Shown here piece after piece: positions 7,470 through 15,934 of a stretch of DNA of 64,000 bases (the first letter of the stretch is position 1; each line of letters opens with the position of its first letter). This stretch comes from Paenibacillus sp. UNC499MF (lineage in GTDB: Bacteria; Bacillota; Bacilli; Paenibacillales; NBRC-103111), in the NCBI RefSeq assembly GCF_900107975.1, contig NZ_FNVF01000001.1, positions 809,227 through 873,226 of the forward strand, read 5' to 3'. Below the pieces are notes generated by a model. It ran no database searches. It worked only from the letters and a program-made list of their open reading frames with translations, and was not told where the DNA came from. The position numbers and the translations under genes are program-made.

Positions 7470-9089
7470 TCAATCTCCTTCCTCGGCGGGATTTGCCCAG
7501 CTGCGGCCATCGGGTTTCTGCCTGTGAAGATTGCGGGAGGAAGTAAACTTGGGCCGCGTGATCATCGTCCACCAGGGTGCCCTCACGAAAATATCTTTCA
7601 GATCTTTCGGAACCATCGGCACGACCGGTGACAGGTAGGGGATGCCGAACGACCTCAGCTCCGTGAGATGGATATAAATCAAAATCATGGCGCAGGCGAT
7701 GCCTACGAGTCCGAATCCGCCCGCCAGAATCATGATGGGAAAGCGCAGCAGCCGGAAGGAAAGCCCGAGATCGTAGTGCGGGATAATAAAAGAGGCGATG
7801 CCTGTCAGCGAGACGATAATGACCATCGCCGCGGAGGCGATGCCCGCCTGTACGGCTGCCGTCCCGATAATAAGCGCGCCGATTATGGAGACGGCCTGTC
7901 CGACCGATTTCGGAATACGGGTGGCCGCTTCCCTCAGCGCTTCGAAGAATACTTCCATGATCAGCGCTTCGACAAACGCCGAGAACGGGACGACTTCTCT
8001 GGACGAAGCGATCGTAATCAGCATTCTTTCGGGGATCGTTTCGGGATGAAACGTCGTGACGGCGATATAAAAGGACGGCAGCAGCAGAGACACGAACAGG
8101 AACACGTAACGGATCCAGCGGATCCACGATCCCGCCCAGAAGCGCTGGTAATAATCTTCGGCGGACTGCATCATCATGAACAAGGTTGTGGGCGCCATAA
8201 TGACAATGGGCGTGCCTTCCACGATAATGGCGATTCTGCCCTCGAGAAGGGCGGAGGCGACGACATCGGGACGTTCCGTATACTGCAGCTGCGGAAAAGG
8301 TGAGTACGGATTGTCTTCGATAAACTCCTCCAGATAGCTGGAGCCCATGACCGAATCGATGTCGATGCCGGCCAGCCGTCTGGCCACTTCTTCGACCAGA
8401 GAGGGATTGCAGACGTCTTCCATGTAGGCCGTAATGACCCGCGTACGGGTCTTCGTGCCGATAATTTGTTCCGTGCATTTGAAATCGGGCGTTCGGAGCC
8501 GTTTCCGCAGCATGGACAAATTGTCCTGGATACTCTCGACGAACGCTTCCCTCGGCCCGCGGATGACGGTTTCGCTGTTCGGTTCGTCGATTTGTCTTTT
8601 GATATAGGAGCTCAGTCCGAACGACATCATGCGGGGCTCCCGGTCAAGCAGGAGCAGGGCGCTGCCCTCCAGAATATCCTGGAGCGCGTCCGACATCGTC
8701 AGGAGCGTTTTCTGCCGGTCGGCGGGAAGCATTTTACGTTCGAACAGATTTCCGGCAAGAGTTTCTTCGTCCTGCACGAACCCGTCGCCGAGAATCACTT
8801 TCAGCACGCTCTGCTGCAAATCGTTCCGATCCACGGAGCCTTCGATAAAAACAAGGAGGCAGGGCGTATTCATCCCCGCCGTAAAGGTGTGATAAACGAC
8901 ATCGGAGCAGTGGGCGAGCCGAGCTTTCAGCCAGCCGGTTCTCTCGGCCAGAGAAGCGCCTTCCGGTTCCTCCGTGCCGCATGGTGCTGCCGGAGCGCCG
9001 CTGTCCGTAGTCTCTTTTGACGACTCCTTCGCCGGGCGTTTGGGAGGACGGTTTGCAATTTTGGAAAAACCGCGAAGAAAAAATGCCAT
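7470..9089 (-). CDS. Spore germinant receptor A subunit (GerA family)
   Basis: 539 residues. A charged N-terminal tail (~1-50) leads into a soluble domain with the family motifs VIRGPREAFVESIQDNLSML, EDVCNPSLVEEV and DNPYSPFPQLQYTERPDV. A C-terminal membrane region of about five segments follows, with the hallmark SFYIAVTTFHPETIP near residue 350. GerA subunits form the oligomeric channel-like core of germinant receptors. It is the first gene of the operon. The ATG at 9089 is preceded by AGAGGA with 6 nt spacing. The germinant recognised cannot be predicted. Confidence 0.94.
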   Translation of the reverse strand: MAFFLRGFSKIANRPPKRPAKESSKETTDSGAPAAPCGTEEPEGASLAERTGWLKARLAHCSDVVYHTFTAGMNTPCLLVFIEGSVDRNDLQQSVLKVILGDGFVQDEETLAGNLFERKMLPADRQKTLLTMSDALQDILEGSALLLLDREPRMMSFGLSSYIKRQIDEPNSETVIRGPREAFVESIQDNLSMLRKRLRTPDFKCTEQIIGTKTRTRVITAYMEDVCNPSLVEEVARRLAGIDIDSVMGSSYLEEFIEDNPYSPFPQLQYTERPDVVASALLEGRIAIIVEGTPIVIMAPTTLFMMMQSAEDYYQRFWAGSWIRWIRYVFLFVSLLLPSFYIAVTTFHPETIPERMLITIASSREVVPFSAFVEALIMEVFFEALREAATRIPKSVGQAVSIIGALIIGTAAVQAGIASAAMVIIVSLTGIASFIIPHYDLGLSFRLLRFPIMILAGGFGLVGIACAMILIYIHLTELRSFGIPYLSPVVPMVPKDLKDIFVRAPWWTMITRPKFTSSRNLHRQKPDGRSWANPAEEGD

Positions 9090-9123
9090 GGCGTATCCTC
9101 TGCCTTTACTCGTGAAGTCTCCT

Positions 9124-9152
9124 TAGTTTGTCTTCAAGCGTTTTCTTTATTC
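9124..9152 (-). promoter_or_regulatory. Candidate SigG (forespore) promoter of ger operon 1
   Basis: On the minus strand, GAATA (9152-9148) fits the SigG -35 consensus. After a 17-bp spacer, CAAACTA (9130-9124) differs at one position from the -10 consensus CATNNTA. The site lies 35 bp upstream of gerA, where a forespore promoter is expected. Confidence 0.5.
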
Positions 9153-9303
9153 TGGATGCGAAGGAATGAGAAGGAACGGCCTTTTTCAGGCTGGCACCGA
9201 ATCGAGCTTGCGCTGTTATGGCAAATCTGATAAAATTTTCCGGCTGTCTCTAAAAAGAGCGAAAACAACCGCCTGATCGGGGGAGAACAGGAGAAGAGAA
9301 GGA

Positions 9304-9825
9304 ATGAAACTATTACTGATCGGACCCGGCGGTTCGGGGAAATCGACCTTTGCCCGGGAACTCGGCGAGAAGCTGGAGCTGCCTCTTTACCATCTGGACG
9401 CGTACTACTGGAAGCCCGGCTGGGTGCCGACCCCCAATGAAGAATGGGACGAATTTCTGGGGAAGCTGATCCGCGAACCTGCGTGGATCATGGACGGAAA
9501 TTACGGCCGAACGCTGGATATGCGCCTGAAGGCTGCGGATGCCGTCATTTTTTTCGATCTGCCGTCCTGGCTGACCGTTTACCGGGTCATCAAACGCCGC
9601 ATCATGTACCACAACCGGACGCGGCCGGATCTTAATGAAGGCTGTCCCGAACAGCTCGATTGGGAATTCGTCAAATGGGTGTGGAACTTCCGCCGGGACA
9701 AAAGGCCGCAGCTTCTGAAAAAGCTGGACAACTGCGGGGATCATGTCCGGGTCTTCATTGTGAAGAACGGAAAAGACAAACAGACAATTTCGGAGGAGCT
9801 TCTTTCTCTCCGTTCCCTCCTCTGA
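9304..9825 (+). CDS. P-loop kinase, adenylate-kinase/FlaR-like (topology modulation protein)
   Basis: 173 residues starting with MKLLLIGPGGSGKST, a Walker A loop (GPGGSGKS). The blocks HLDAYYWKPGWVP and WIMDGNYGRTLDMRL are typical of the small nucleoside-monophosphate-kinase-like family annotated as DNA topology modulation protein FlaR. The true substrate of this family is not established; an ATP-dependent phosphotransfer in the cytosol is likely. The gene is divergent from ger operon 1 and shows no operon partner. Confidence 0.8.
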   Translation: MKLLLIGPGGSGKSTFARELGEKLELPLYHLDAYYWKPGWVPTPNEEWDEFLGKLIREPAWIMDGNYGRTLDMRLKAADAVIFFDLPSWLTVYRVIKRRIMYHNRTRPDLNEGCPEQLDWEFVKWVWNFRRDKRPQLLKKLDNCGDHVRVFIVKNGKDKQTISEELLSLRSLL

Positions 9826-9959
9826 CTGCAAAGGCATTCTGCGCAGGCTTTCTTTTGTCAAGGAATGCCGGGCGCCCTAGACTCTTTTTCAGGCGGCTTT
9901 TGTTTGAAAGCGGGCGGTTTGAGGTACTTAGGTATATCTACGGAAGGAAGGTGAGTCCC

Positions 9960-10199
9960 ATGACGGAACCGAAAAAAACGAGCCATGAACTGGAACGCCA
10001 GACTCAGCAAAAAGGCAACCGAGACCATCCGGAGCAGTATCCGACCGAAAACGAAAGCCTCTTCGATCTTCACGAAAGCGAACAAAATGTCGATCCGATT
10101 CCGATGGAAGATTTAAATATGGAGCAGAAGGAAGAGAAGGACAAGACCGCCACGAAGTCCAATTCTTCCAGCCCGGACAAGTATCATTCGGGCTTCTGA
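9960..10199 (+). CDS. Small hydrophilic protein of unknown function
   Basis: 79 residues, highly charged and rich in Glu, Lys, Gln and Ser, with no membrane segment and low sequence complexity. The ATG at 9960 follows a good AAGGAAGGTGAG ribosome binding site and the frame ends just before a strong terminator, so it is probably a real gene. The composition suggests an intrinsically disordered protein; small acidic proteins like this are common near spore genes in Paenibacillus. No family is recognised. Confidence 0.6.
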   Translation: MTEPKKTSHELERQTQQKGNRDHPEQYPTENESLFDLHESEQNVDPIPMEDLNMEQKEEKDKTATKSNSSSPDKYHSGF

Positions 10200-10239
10200 A
10201 ACAGGCTCCGGGATGCTTAGGCAGTCCGGGCCGCACACG

Positions 10240-10279
10240 AAAGCCGGTGCCCGCTTAACGAAGCGGACACCGGCTTTTT
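10240..10279 (+). terminator. Intrinsic terminator
   Basis: AAAGCCGGTG and CCGCTT pair with AAGCGG and CACCGGCTTT (one internal mismatch). The loop is AACG and a T-run follows. It separates the small gene from the converging XRE regulator. Confidence 0.85.
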
Positions 10280-10345
10280 CGGCGTGCGGTCTGTGCATGG
10301 AGGGGGGAGGCCACTTTACCGCCCGAAACGTCAGGCGCCCGCGGT

Positions 10346-11188
10346 TTATACGCTCCGGTCCATGAGCTGCATCAGCTTCATCTCCGTGGACGATTCCTGT
10401 GCGGGAGTATAGATGCTGCAGCGCAAATCCGTGCTGCCGCGGACCTGCAGGGACGTCAGCTCGAACAGCATTTTTCCCGCCTTGGCATGGCGGAACTCGA
10501 TGAGGACTTCCGGGGCGGAGCTTACCTTGCTTTGTTCCCACAGCCGGTTGAACTCGGGATAAGTTCCCTTCATCCCGGCCAGGAAACCGTTGTACCACTC
10601 GTCTTCGAAATACTGGCCGTAATAGGCGCGGAAGATAGCCAGAAAGCCGCTGACGAAATCTTCCCAGTTTACCGCCAGCCGGCGGAATTCCTTGCGCGCA
10701 AACAAGAGGGAGATCATGTTGCGCTCCCCGGGCGGTATCTTCTCGAAATCGAGAAAAACTCGCGTGGCCGCTTCGTTCCATCCGACAATCGTACACCTGC
10801 GGTCAGAGATGATGGTCGGACAGTTTTTCAGCTCCTGCAATATTTTCTGCAGGGAGGGAGAGATTTGCGGCAGCTCTTCATGGAGCAGCCGGATGCCTGA
10901 GCTTGTTTCCAGCGCCAGGGAAGTGAGATATTTCCGCTCATCTACCGTCAGCTGCAGAGCGGAAGCGATATTTTCCAGCACGGAGGCCGACACTTTGATA
11001 TCGCGTCCCTGCTCCAGCCACGTATACCAGGTAGTGCTGACTCCAGCGAGCTGGGCCACCTCCTCTCTGCGCAGCCCCGGAGTTCTTCTCCTCGTACCGG
11101 CGGGCAGCCCCAAGTTTTGCGGGAGCAGTTTGGCCCGCTGGCTTTTCAGAAAAGCCGACAGAGCCTCCAGCCGTTCTTCCTTGTTCAT
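10346..11188 (-). CDS. XRE-family regulator with MmyB-like ligand-binding domain
   Basis: 280 residues. The N terminus (~5-85) is a helix-turn-helix of the Cro/XRE type with the typical stretch RRRTPGLRREEVAQLAGVS. Residues ~100-275 match the MmyB-like domain (YNFLWNEA-type core seen here as IVGWNEAATRVFLDFEKIP), which binds fatty-acid-like ligands in characterised relatives. It is transcribed divergently from fabF across a 129-bp gap with nested inverted repeats. Regulation of itself and of the ketoacyl-ACP synthase gene is therefore a reasonable inference. Confidence 0.85.
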   Translation of the reverse strand: MNKEERLEALSAFLKSQRAKLLPQNLGLPAGTRRRTPGLRREEVAQLAGVSTTWYTWLEQGRDIKVSASVLENIASALQLTVDERKYLTSLALETSSGIRLLHEELPQISPSLQKILQELKNCPTIISDRRCTIVGWNEAATRVFLDFEKIPPGERNMISLLFARKEFRRLAVNWEDFVSGFLAIFRAYYGQYFEDEWYNGFLAGMKGTYPEFNRLWEQSKVSSAPEVLIEFRHAKAGKMLFELTSLQVRGSTDLRCSIYTPAQESSTEMKLMQLMDRSV

Positions 11189-11209
11189 TTCCTCATCTCC
11201 TTAGGACCT

Positions 11210-11258
11210 TATCCTAGTAGTTATTATACTAAAATAAACTACAACTTGTAATAGGATA
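11210..11258. promoter_or_regulatory. Nested inverted repeats between the XRE gene and fabF
   Basis: TATCCTA (11210-11216) pairs with TAGGATA (11252-11258), and inside it GTAGTT (11217-11222) pairs with AACTAC (11237-11242). The AT-rich core could hold promoters in both directions. It is a likely operator for the divergent XRE regulator. Confidence 0.5.
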
Positions 11259-11317
11259 CATGTGGTGACAAGATGAGGTTAAGGATTATGGACAGCTCTT
11301 ATGGAGGAGGATATACG

Positions 11318-12556
11318 ATGGAACGAGTCGTTATTACAGGAATGGGCATTATCTCGCCGCTGGGCAACGGGGTGGACCCGTTTTGGAAGAGTCTGGTGCA
11401 GGGACAATCGGGCATTTCCCTGATCGATACCTTTGATGTCACGCGTTACAAATCGAAAATTGCCGGTCTCGTGCGCGATTTCGACGGCGAGGCTTTGTTC
11501 GGCCGCAAGGAAGCGAGAAAAATGGATCGCTTCAGCCAGTTCGCTCTGGCCGCCGCCGATCAGGCCCTGCTGGACGCCGGGCTGAATCTGGACCGGACCG
11601 ACCGCGAACGCGTCGGGGTGTACGTCGGCTCCGGCATCGGCGGCATCGGCACCCTGGCGGAGCAGAACCGGGTGCTGCTGGAACGCGGGCCGGAGCGGGT
11701 CAGCCCCACGCTCGTGCCGATGATGATCGCGAACATGGCGGCGGCCATGATCTCGATCCGGCACCAGGCGCTCGGGCCGACGATGTCGCCGGTCACGGCC
11801 TGCTCCATCGGCAACAGCGCCATCGGCGAAGCGTTCCGCACGATCCGCACGGGCGACGCGGACGTCATCATCGCCGGAGGCTCGGAAGCGGCCGTCAGCG
11901 AAATTTCGCTGTCGAGCTTCGGCAACGCCACGGCGGTTTCCACGCGCAACGAGGAGCCCGCGAAAGCGAGCCGGCCGTTCGATGCGGGAAGAGACGGCTT
12001 CGTGATGGCCGAAGGGGCCGGCATCCTCATTCTGGAGTCGCTGAGCCATGCTCGGCGCCGGAATGCCCGCATCTACGCGGAAGTGATCGGATATGGCGCA
12101 AGCTCCGACGCCTACCACATGGTGGCGACTCATCCCGAGGGAAGAGGAGCGCGGCAGGCCATGAAATCGGCTCTGGCGAGCGCGGGAATCGCTCCGGGCG
12201 AGGTGGACGTCATCAGCGCCCACGCGACGAGTACGGGGGTAGGGGACAAGTCCGAAACGTTCGCGATCAAAAGTCTCTTCGGAGAAGACGCCTACCGCAT
12301 ACCCGTCACGGCCAACAAATCGATGACGGGCCATATGCTCGGAGCGGCAGGCGGTGCGGAAGCGATAGCGCTCGTCAAAACTTTGCAGGAAGGCATTATT
12401 CCTCCCACGATCAATCTGGAGCAAAGGGACCCGGACTGCGATCTGGATTATGTTCCCGGTACGGCGAGAAAAGCCGAGCTTGAAATCGGCCTTTCGAACT
12501 CGTTCGGGTTCGGCGGACACAATGCGGTCATCGTGCTGCGCAAATACAGGGAGTAG
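11318..12556 (+). CDS. fabF: 3-oxoacyl-[acyl-carrier-protein] synthase II
   Basis: 412 residues, full length for FabF/KASII. The Cys-His-His triad is visible: C162 in VTACSIGN, H302 in SAHATSTGVGD and H339 in KSMTGHMLGAAGG. The enzyme condenses malonyl-ACP with acyl-ACP in fatty-acid elongation in the cytosol. The ATG at 11318 has GGAGGAGG 7 nt upstream; the in-frame ATG at 11288 lacks one. It stands alone, away from any fab cluster or acyl carrier protein gene, and faces a divergent XRE/MmyB regulator. It may be a second, condition-specific KASII copy or serve secondary metabolism. Confidence 0.92.
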   Translation: MERVVITGMGIISPLGNGVDPFWKSLVQGQSGISLIDTFDVTRYKSKIAGLVRDFDGEALFGRKEARKMDRFSQFALAAADQALLDAGLNLDRTDRERVGVYVGSGIGGIGTLAEQNRVLLERGPERVSPTLVPMMIANMAAAMISIRHQALGPTMSPVTACSIGNSAIGEAFRTIRTGDADVIIAGGSEAAVSEISLSSFGNATAVSTRNEEPAKASRPFDAGRDGFVMAEGAGILILESLSHARRRNARIYAEVIGYGASSDAYHMVATHPEGRGARQAMKSALASAGIAPGEVDVISAHATSTGVGDKSETFAIKSLFGEDAYRIPVTANKSMTGHMLGAAGGAEAIALVKTLQEGIIPPTINLEQRDPDCDLDYVPGTARKAELEIGLSNSFGFGGHNAVIVLRKYRE

Positions 12557-12741
12557 CCGGATAAACGCTTTGGCATAACTGAGGCATGTCCATAACAGTG
12601 TTTCAAAACAATCCGCAGATTTGGAGAATATCTCCGGTGCCCGGCAAAGCCGACTCTCCGACGGTCATGCCGATTGCCTGGAGAAAAGACGGTTCACACA
12701 GCGTGAGGGTCAAGTAGAAAGCGGAAAAATCCGGCATTTAG
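12557..12741 (+). other. Intergenic region with several hairpins, no gene
   Basis: About 185 bases between fabF and a terminator. Short perfect hairpins occur in series: GGAGA/TCTCC at about 12624, CGGC/GCCG at about 12642 and CGG/CCG at about 12660. The order of hairpins, linker and terminator looks like a structured RNA leader, but no riboswitch class known to me fits. It may simply be the long 3' end of the fabF transcript. Confidence 0.3.
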
Positions 12742-12768
12742 AGACAGCTTGCATGAGCTGTCTTTTTT
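12742..12768 (+). terminator. Intrinsic terminator
   Basis: AGACAGCT and AGCTGTCT pair around the loop TGCATG, followed by seven T. Confidence 0.85.
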
Positions 12769-12959
12769 TACCTATAAAAACATAAAATCTTACATAGTCT
12801 TACATAAAAGGAAAAGGAATAAAGCGGAAGCCTGTCGAATACATGGCTAAGGAACAACAGACGTGAAGGCTGGAGGGGATAGCGCGGGAGGAGAACAAAA
12901 CCAGTAACGAAGATGTCAAAAGCGGTTTTCCGGGTGAGCGGGCTCCGTCAAACGTTTCC

Positions 12960-14429
12960 GTGTCCCCGGGCAAAAGAGCCGGCAGCGGCTCTGCGGTGAG
13001 AGCGGCGGCTCTTGTCCTGCTGGCCGTCCTCTGCATACGGGAGTATACCGGGACCGGTACGCCCGACCAGGACCCGTATCTCATTACGGACTACAGCCGC
13101 CTGCATCCGGTTAAAGTGGAGCGTGTCGCGGAAGGCCGTGAGGAGGAACAGCTCGTCAAGCTGCTGGAGGAAGCCAAGGCGAAGAAGCTGAGCATAGCCA
13201 TAGCGGGACAGCGTCACAGCCAGGGCGGCCATACGTATTACAAGGACGGAATCGTCTTGGATATGACGCCTTACAACCGTGTCCTTTCCTTCGATCCCGG
13301 GGCCCGCACCATCCGGGTTCAGGCGGGTGCGACCTGGAAAGACGTACAGGATTTCGTCCATCCTTACGGACTGGCCGTCAAAACGATGCAGTCCCAAAAT
13401 ATTTTCACCGTCGGCGGCTCCGTGTCCATTAATGCCCACGGCCGGGATATCCGCCACGGCTCTATGATCAGCAGCGTCGAGTCGTTCCGGCTCCTGACCG
13501 CGGACGGCGTCATCAAAGAAGTCAGCCGGACGGAAAACGCGGATTTGTTTGCCTACGTGCTCGGCGGATACGGCCTGTTCGGCGTGATCCTGGATGTCAC
13601 GCTGACGCTCGCGGAAGATGAAGTTTACCGGATGACCACGGAAGCGACCCGGGTGGAGGATTTCGGCGCCTTTTTCAAGGAACGGGTGAAAGGCAGCCCC
13701 GACGTCCGCATGAGCATCGCGCGGATTTCGACGGCTCCGGAACATTTCCTGACGGAGATGTACGCGACTCTGTACACGGCCGATCCGTCGCTGAAGCTGG
13801 CCGATTATAACCGGCTTCAGACGAAGGAATACGGGGTTTTGCCGAGCAAGGTCCTGTTCCACTTGAACCGGAGCTCGAATTGGGGCAAAAATTTGTTCTG
13901 GTCGCTGCAAAAGAACTATTTTTCCTACCGCCAGAACGAAATCGTCTCCCGGAACAACGCGATGCGTTCGGAGTCCCTTTTCATGGAATACCGGGAAGCG
14001 GGGAAGAACGATCTGCTTCAGGAATATTTTATTCCGGTGGACGAATTCGCGAATTTTGTAAACCGCCTGCGGGGCGTGCTGCTTGAAGAGGACCTCAATC
14101 TGCTGAACATTACGGTCCGGTATGTGAACCGCGACGAAGAAGCCGTGCTGTCTTACGCGCAGGACGATATGCTTGCTCTGGTATGCCTGTTTAACACGTC
14201 TCTGTCGGAAGAAGCACAGTCGCGGTTTAAAGCGGGCATCCGGCGAATTATCGACGAGGTGATCCGGAGCGGAGGGACCTATTACTTGCCTTATGCCGCC
14301 TATCCGAGCGTGGAACAATTCCGCGCGGTTTACCCGCGGCACGAGCAATTTTTCCGTAAAAAAGACGAGGTGGACCCCGGTCATCTGTTTATGAACGCAT
14401 TTTATGAAACATATAGAGGGGATAAATAG
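12960..14429 (+). CDS. Membrane-anchored FAD-linked oxidoreductase (sugar-lactone oxidase type)
   Basis: 489 residues. A short basic N terminus and hydrophobic segment (VRAAALVLLAVLCI) act as a signal or anchor. Residues ~45-220 form a PCMH-type FAD-binding domain (GQRHSQGGHTYY, VQAGATWKDVQDFV, FTVGGSVSINAHGRD), as in gulonolactone and arabinonolactone oxidases. The C terminus ends in VDPGHLFMNAFYE. It probably oxidises a sugar or lactone at the membrane surface. The start is uncertain: the GTG at 12960 has no clear ribosome binding site, while a good GGGAGGAG at 12886 has no in-frame start codon at a normal distance. A rare start codon or a small sequence error is possible. The stop touches the ATG of the next gene. 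Confidence 0.8.
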   Translation: MSPGKRAGSGSAVRAAALVLLAVLCIREYTGTGTPDQDPYLITDYSRLHPVKVERVAEGREEEQLVKLLEEAKAKKLSIAIAGQRHSQGGHTYYKDGIVLDMTPYNRVLSFDPGARTIRVQAGATWKDVQDFVHPYGLAVKTMQSQNIFTVGGSVSINAHGRDIRHGSMISSVESFRLLTADGVIKEVSRTENADLFAYVLGGYGLFGVILDVTLTLAEDEVYRMTTEATRVEDFGAFFKERVKGSPDVRMSIARISTAPEHFLTEMYATLYTADPSLKLADYNRLQTKEYGVLPSKVLFHLNRSSNWGKNLFWSLQKNYFSYRQNEIVSRNNAMRSESLFMEYREAGKNDLLQEYFIPVDEFANFVNRLRGVLLEEDLNLLNITVRYVNRDEEAVLSYAQDDMLALVCLFNTSLSEEAQSRFKAGIRRIIDEVIRSGGTYYLPYAAYPSVEQFRAVYPRHEQFFRKKDEVDPGHLFMNAFYETYRGDK

Positions 14430-14990
14430 ATGAATATCCGGTGGCTTATCCGCTTCCAAAGCGTAATCACGCTGGCATCCGGGATGATTTATCCGTATTA
14501 CCTGCTTTTCCTGAAAAACCTGGGAAACAGTTATTCCAAGTACGGGCTAGCGTTCGCGGTTTTTACCGTCAGTTCCGCGGCGGTTTCCCGCTGTCTGGGA
14601 ACGCGGCTTGACCGCTCCGGCAGGGAAATCCTGGCCCTCAGCTCGCTGGGGATGATGGCGTCCATGCTGGCTTTTCCCTGGGTCGGCTCCTATGCATGGG
14701 TGCTCGTCGTGCAGGCGTGGATGGGCATATGCAGCGCCATGCAAAGAATGAGCGAGAGGCTCCTGCTCGCCGAATACACGGACCGCGGAGCAAGAGGGCC
14801 CGCTCTGGGGACCTATCATTTCTGGACGTCGATTTCATCCGGATTTGCCGTTATTGCCGGAGGCTATCTCATCGATTGGCTCACGATCGACGTGCTGTTT
14901 TATGGGAGCGCGTTGTTGTATGCGGCAAGCGCCTGGATGATCTGGCGGCTCCGGGGAGGGGCGTCCCGCAAAAGGGAGACGGCCGGATAG
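14430..14990 (+). CDS. Half-length MFS-type membrane protein
   Basis: 186 residues with about six membrane segments. It resembles one half of a major facilitator transporter, including a degenerate loop 2-3 motif (RCLGTRLDRSGREILAL). Full MFS proteins have about 400 residues and 12 helices. The frame ends cleanly in a basic tail (RGGASRKRETAG) and no second half follows, so it may act as a dimer or be a reduced protein. The ATG directly follows the stop of the FAD oxidoreductase (TAGATG), with AGAGGGG upstream, which indicates co-translation and a joint function in substrate uptake or export. Confidence 0.75.
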   Translation: MNIRWLIRFQSVITLASGMIYPYYLLFLKNLGNSYSKYGLAFAVFTVSSAAVSRCLGTRLDRSGREILALSSLGMMASMLAFPWVGSYAWVLVVQAWMGICSAMQRMSERLLLAEYTDRGARGPALGTYHFWTSISSGFAVIAGGYLIDWLTIDVLFYGSALLYAASAWMIWRLRGGASRKRETAG

Positions 14991-15019
14991 TTGTAACGAC
15001 AGCCGATAAACCATATACT
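14991..15019 (+). promoter_or_regulatory. Candidate SigA promoter
   Basis: TTGTAA (14991) and TATACT (15014) are spaced by 17 bp, 38 bp ahead of the start of the following membrane-protein gene. Confidence 0.55.
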
Positions 15020-15057
15020 GGAAGAGGCTTGGTTGGCGTCCGCGGGGAGTGAGTCCT

Positions 15058-15519
15058 ATGAGGAAAGGAACGTATTTTCTACTCAGCTGTCTGCTGTCGC
15101 TGCTTTCCTGCTATACGGAATTTAAAAAGCTTGAGTACGTTGTCTTGTATGGCGATCTGAATGCGTCCGGAGCGGATAACATGGCCGGCGCAGCGGTTGC
15201 CATGGTCGTTTATCCCTTGTTTGCCGCTGTGTTTTACGGGATTATACACGTTGTTTTTTATGCATTTTCGCTGTTGAAATACAGGGACGTACCGGTAGAG
15301 CCGCTGGCCGTCCTGTTCCGCAAAGATTCGCGGCTCTTGAACGGAGTCCGCCTTTTCGGATGGGGGCTGCTGCTTTATATGAATACGCATCCCGAAAAAT
15401 TCGGCTTATACACCTGGTGGATGTATCTGGTTTCTAATCTCGTTGGATTGAATTTATTGGTGTGGATCGTGGGAATCATCCGGGAAAGACGCACAGAAAG
15501 GCATCTGCGCTCACTATAA
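15058..15519 (+). CDS. Hypothetical membrane protein
   Basis: 153 residues with four predicted membrane segments: ~5-25, ~40-70, ~98-110 and ~125-145. A short N-terminal motif, LLSLLSCYTEF, could be mistaken for a lipobox, but the following residues do not support one. The start at 15058 (ATG) is preceded by GGGGAGTGAG; the in-frame GTG at 15049 sits inside that site. No family is recognised. It begins a short run of co-directional small genes ending at 16283. Confidence 0.65.
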   Translation: MRKGTYFLLSCLLSLLSCYTEFKKLEYVVLYGDLNASGADNMAGAAVAMVVYPLFAAVFYGIIHVVFYAFSLLKYRDVPVEPLAVLFRKDSRLLNGVRLFGWGLLLYMNTHPEKFGLYTWWMYLVSNLVGLNLLVWIVGIIRERRTERHLRSL

Positions 15520-15532
15520 TAAGGAGAAGAAG

Positions 15533-15919
15533 ATGAAGAAATATATTCAGCATCAGGCACCAATACTGCCCGTTAAGGATGTACTGAAGGCGCTTGAATT
15601 TTACCGCGACGTGCTTAAGTTTGACCTGGCCTGGGTTCTGGAGGATACATACGGATCGGTTTACAATGGGAATATCGAGGTTCATTTTACGAAATCGGAC
15701 AAGGTGGAAGCCCAGACGCTTTATTTTTTTGTCCGGAACGCGGATCAAGTCTATCAATTTTTGAAAACGCAGCAGGTGGATTTCATAGAGGAAATCCAAT
15801 CCAAGTCTTGGGGAATGAGAGAGTTCGTGATCCGGGATTTGGACGGACATCGTCTCCGTATCGGGCACGGGGAGCGGAACAAACACGAGATAGAAGTGCT
15901 GTCGAGAGAAATCGGCTGA
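15533..15919 (+). CDS. Glyoxalase/bleomycin-resistance (VOC) superfamily protein
   Basis: 128 residues with the two beta-alpha-beta-beta-beta units of the vicinal oxygen chelate fold. Family-typical stretches are APILPVKDVLKALEFYRDVL at the N terminus and SWGMREFVIRDLDGHRLRIG at the C terminus. Such small proteins act as metal-dependent lyases or dioxygenases, or as drug-binding resistance proteins. The ligand cannot be predicted. The ATG at 15533 has AAGGAGAAG upstream, and it lies 13 bp after the previous gene, probably in the same transcript. Confidence 0.85.
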   Translation: MKKYIQHQAPILPVKDVLKALEFYRDVLKFDLAWVLEDTYGSVYNGNIEVHFTKSDKVEAQTLYFFVRNADQVYQFLKTQQVDFIEEIQSKSWGMREFVIRDLDGHRLRIGHGERNKHEIEVLSREIG

Positions 15920-15934
15920 AAAGGCGTTAGACCG

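Noticed and set aside
14430..14990. Frameshift splitting a full-length MFS gene
   Set aside because: No second MFS half is found in any frame downstream; the protein ends in a natural basic tail.
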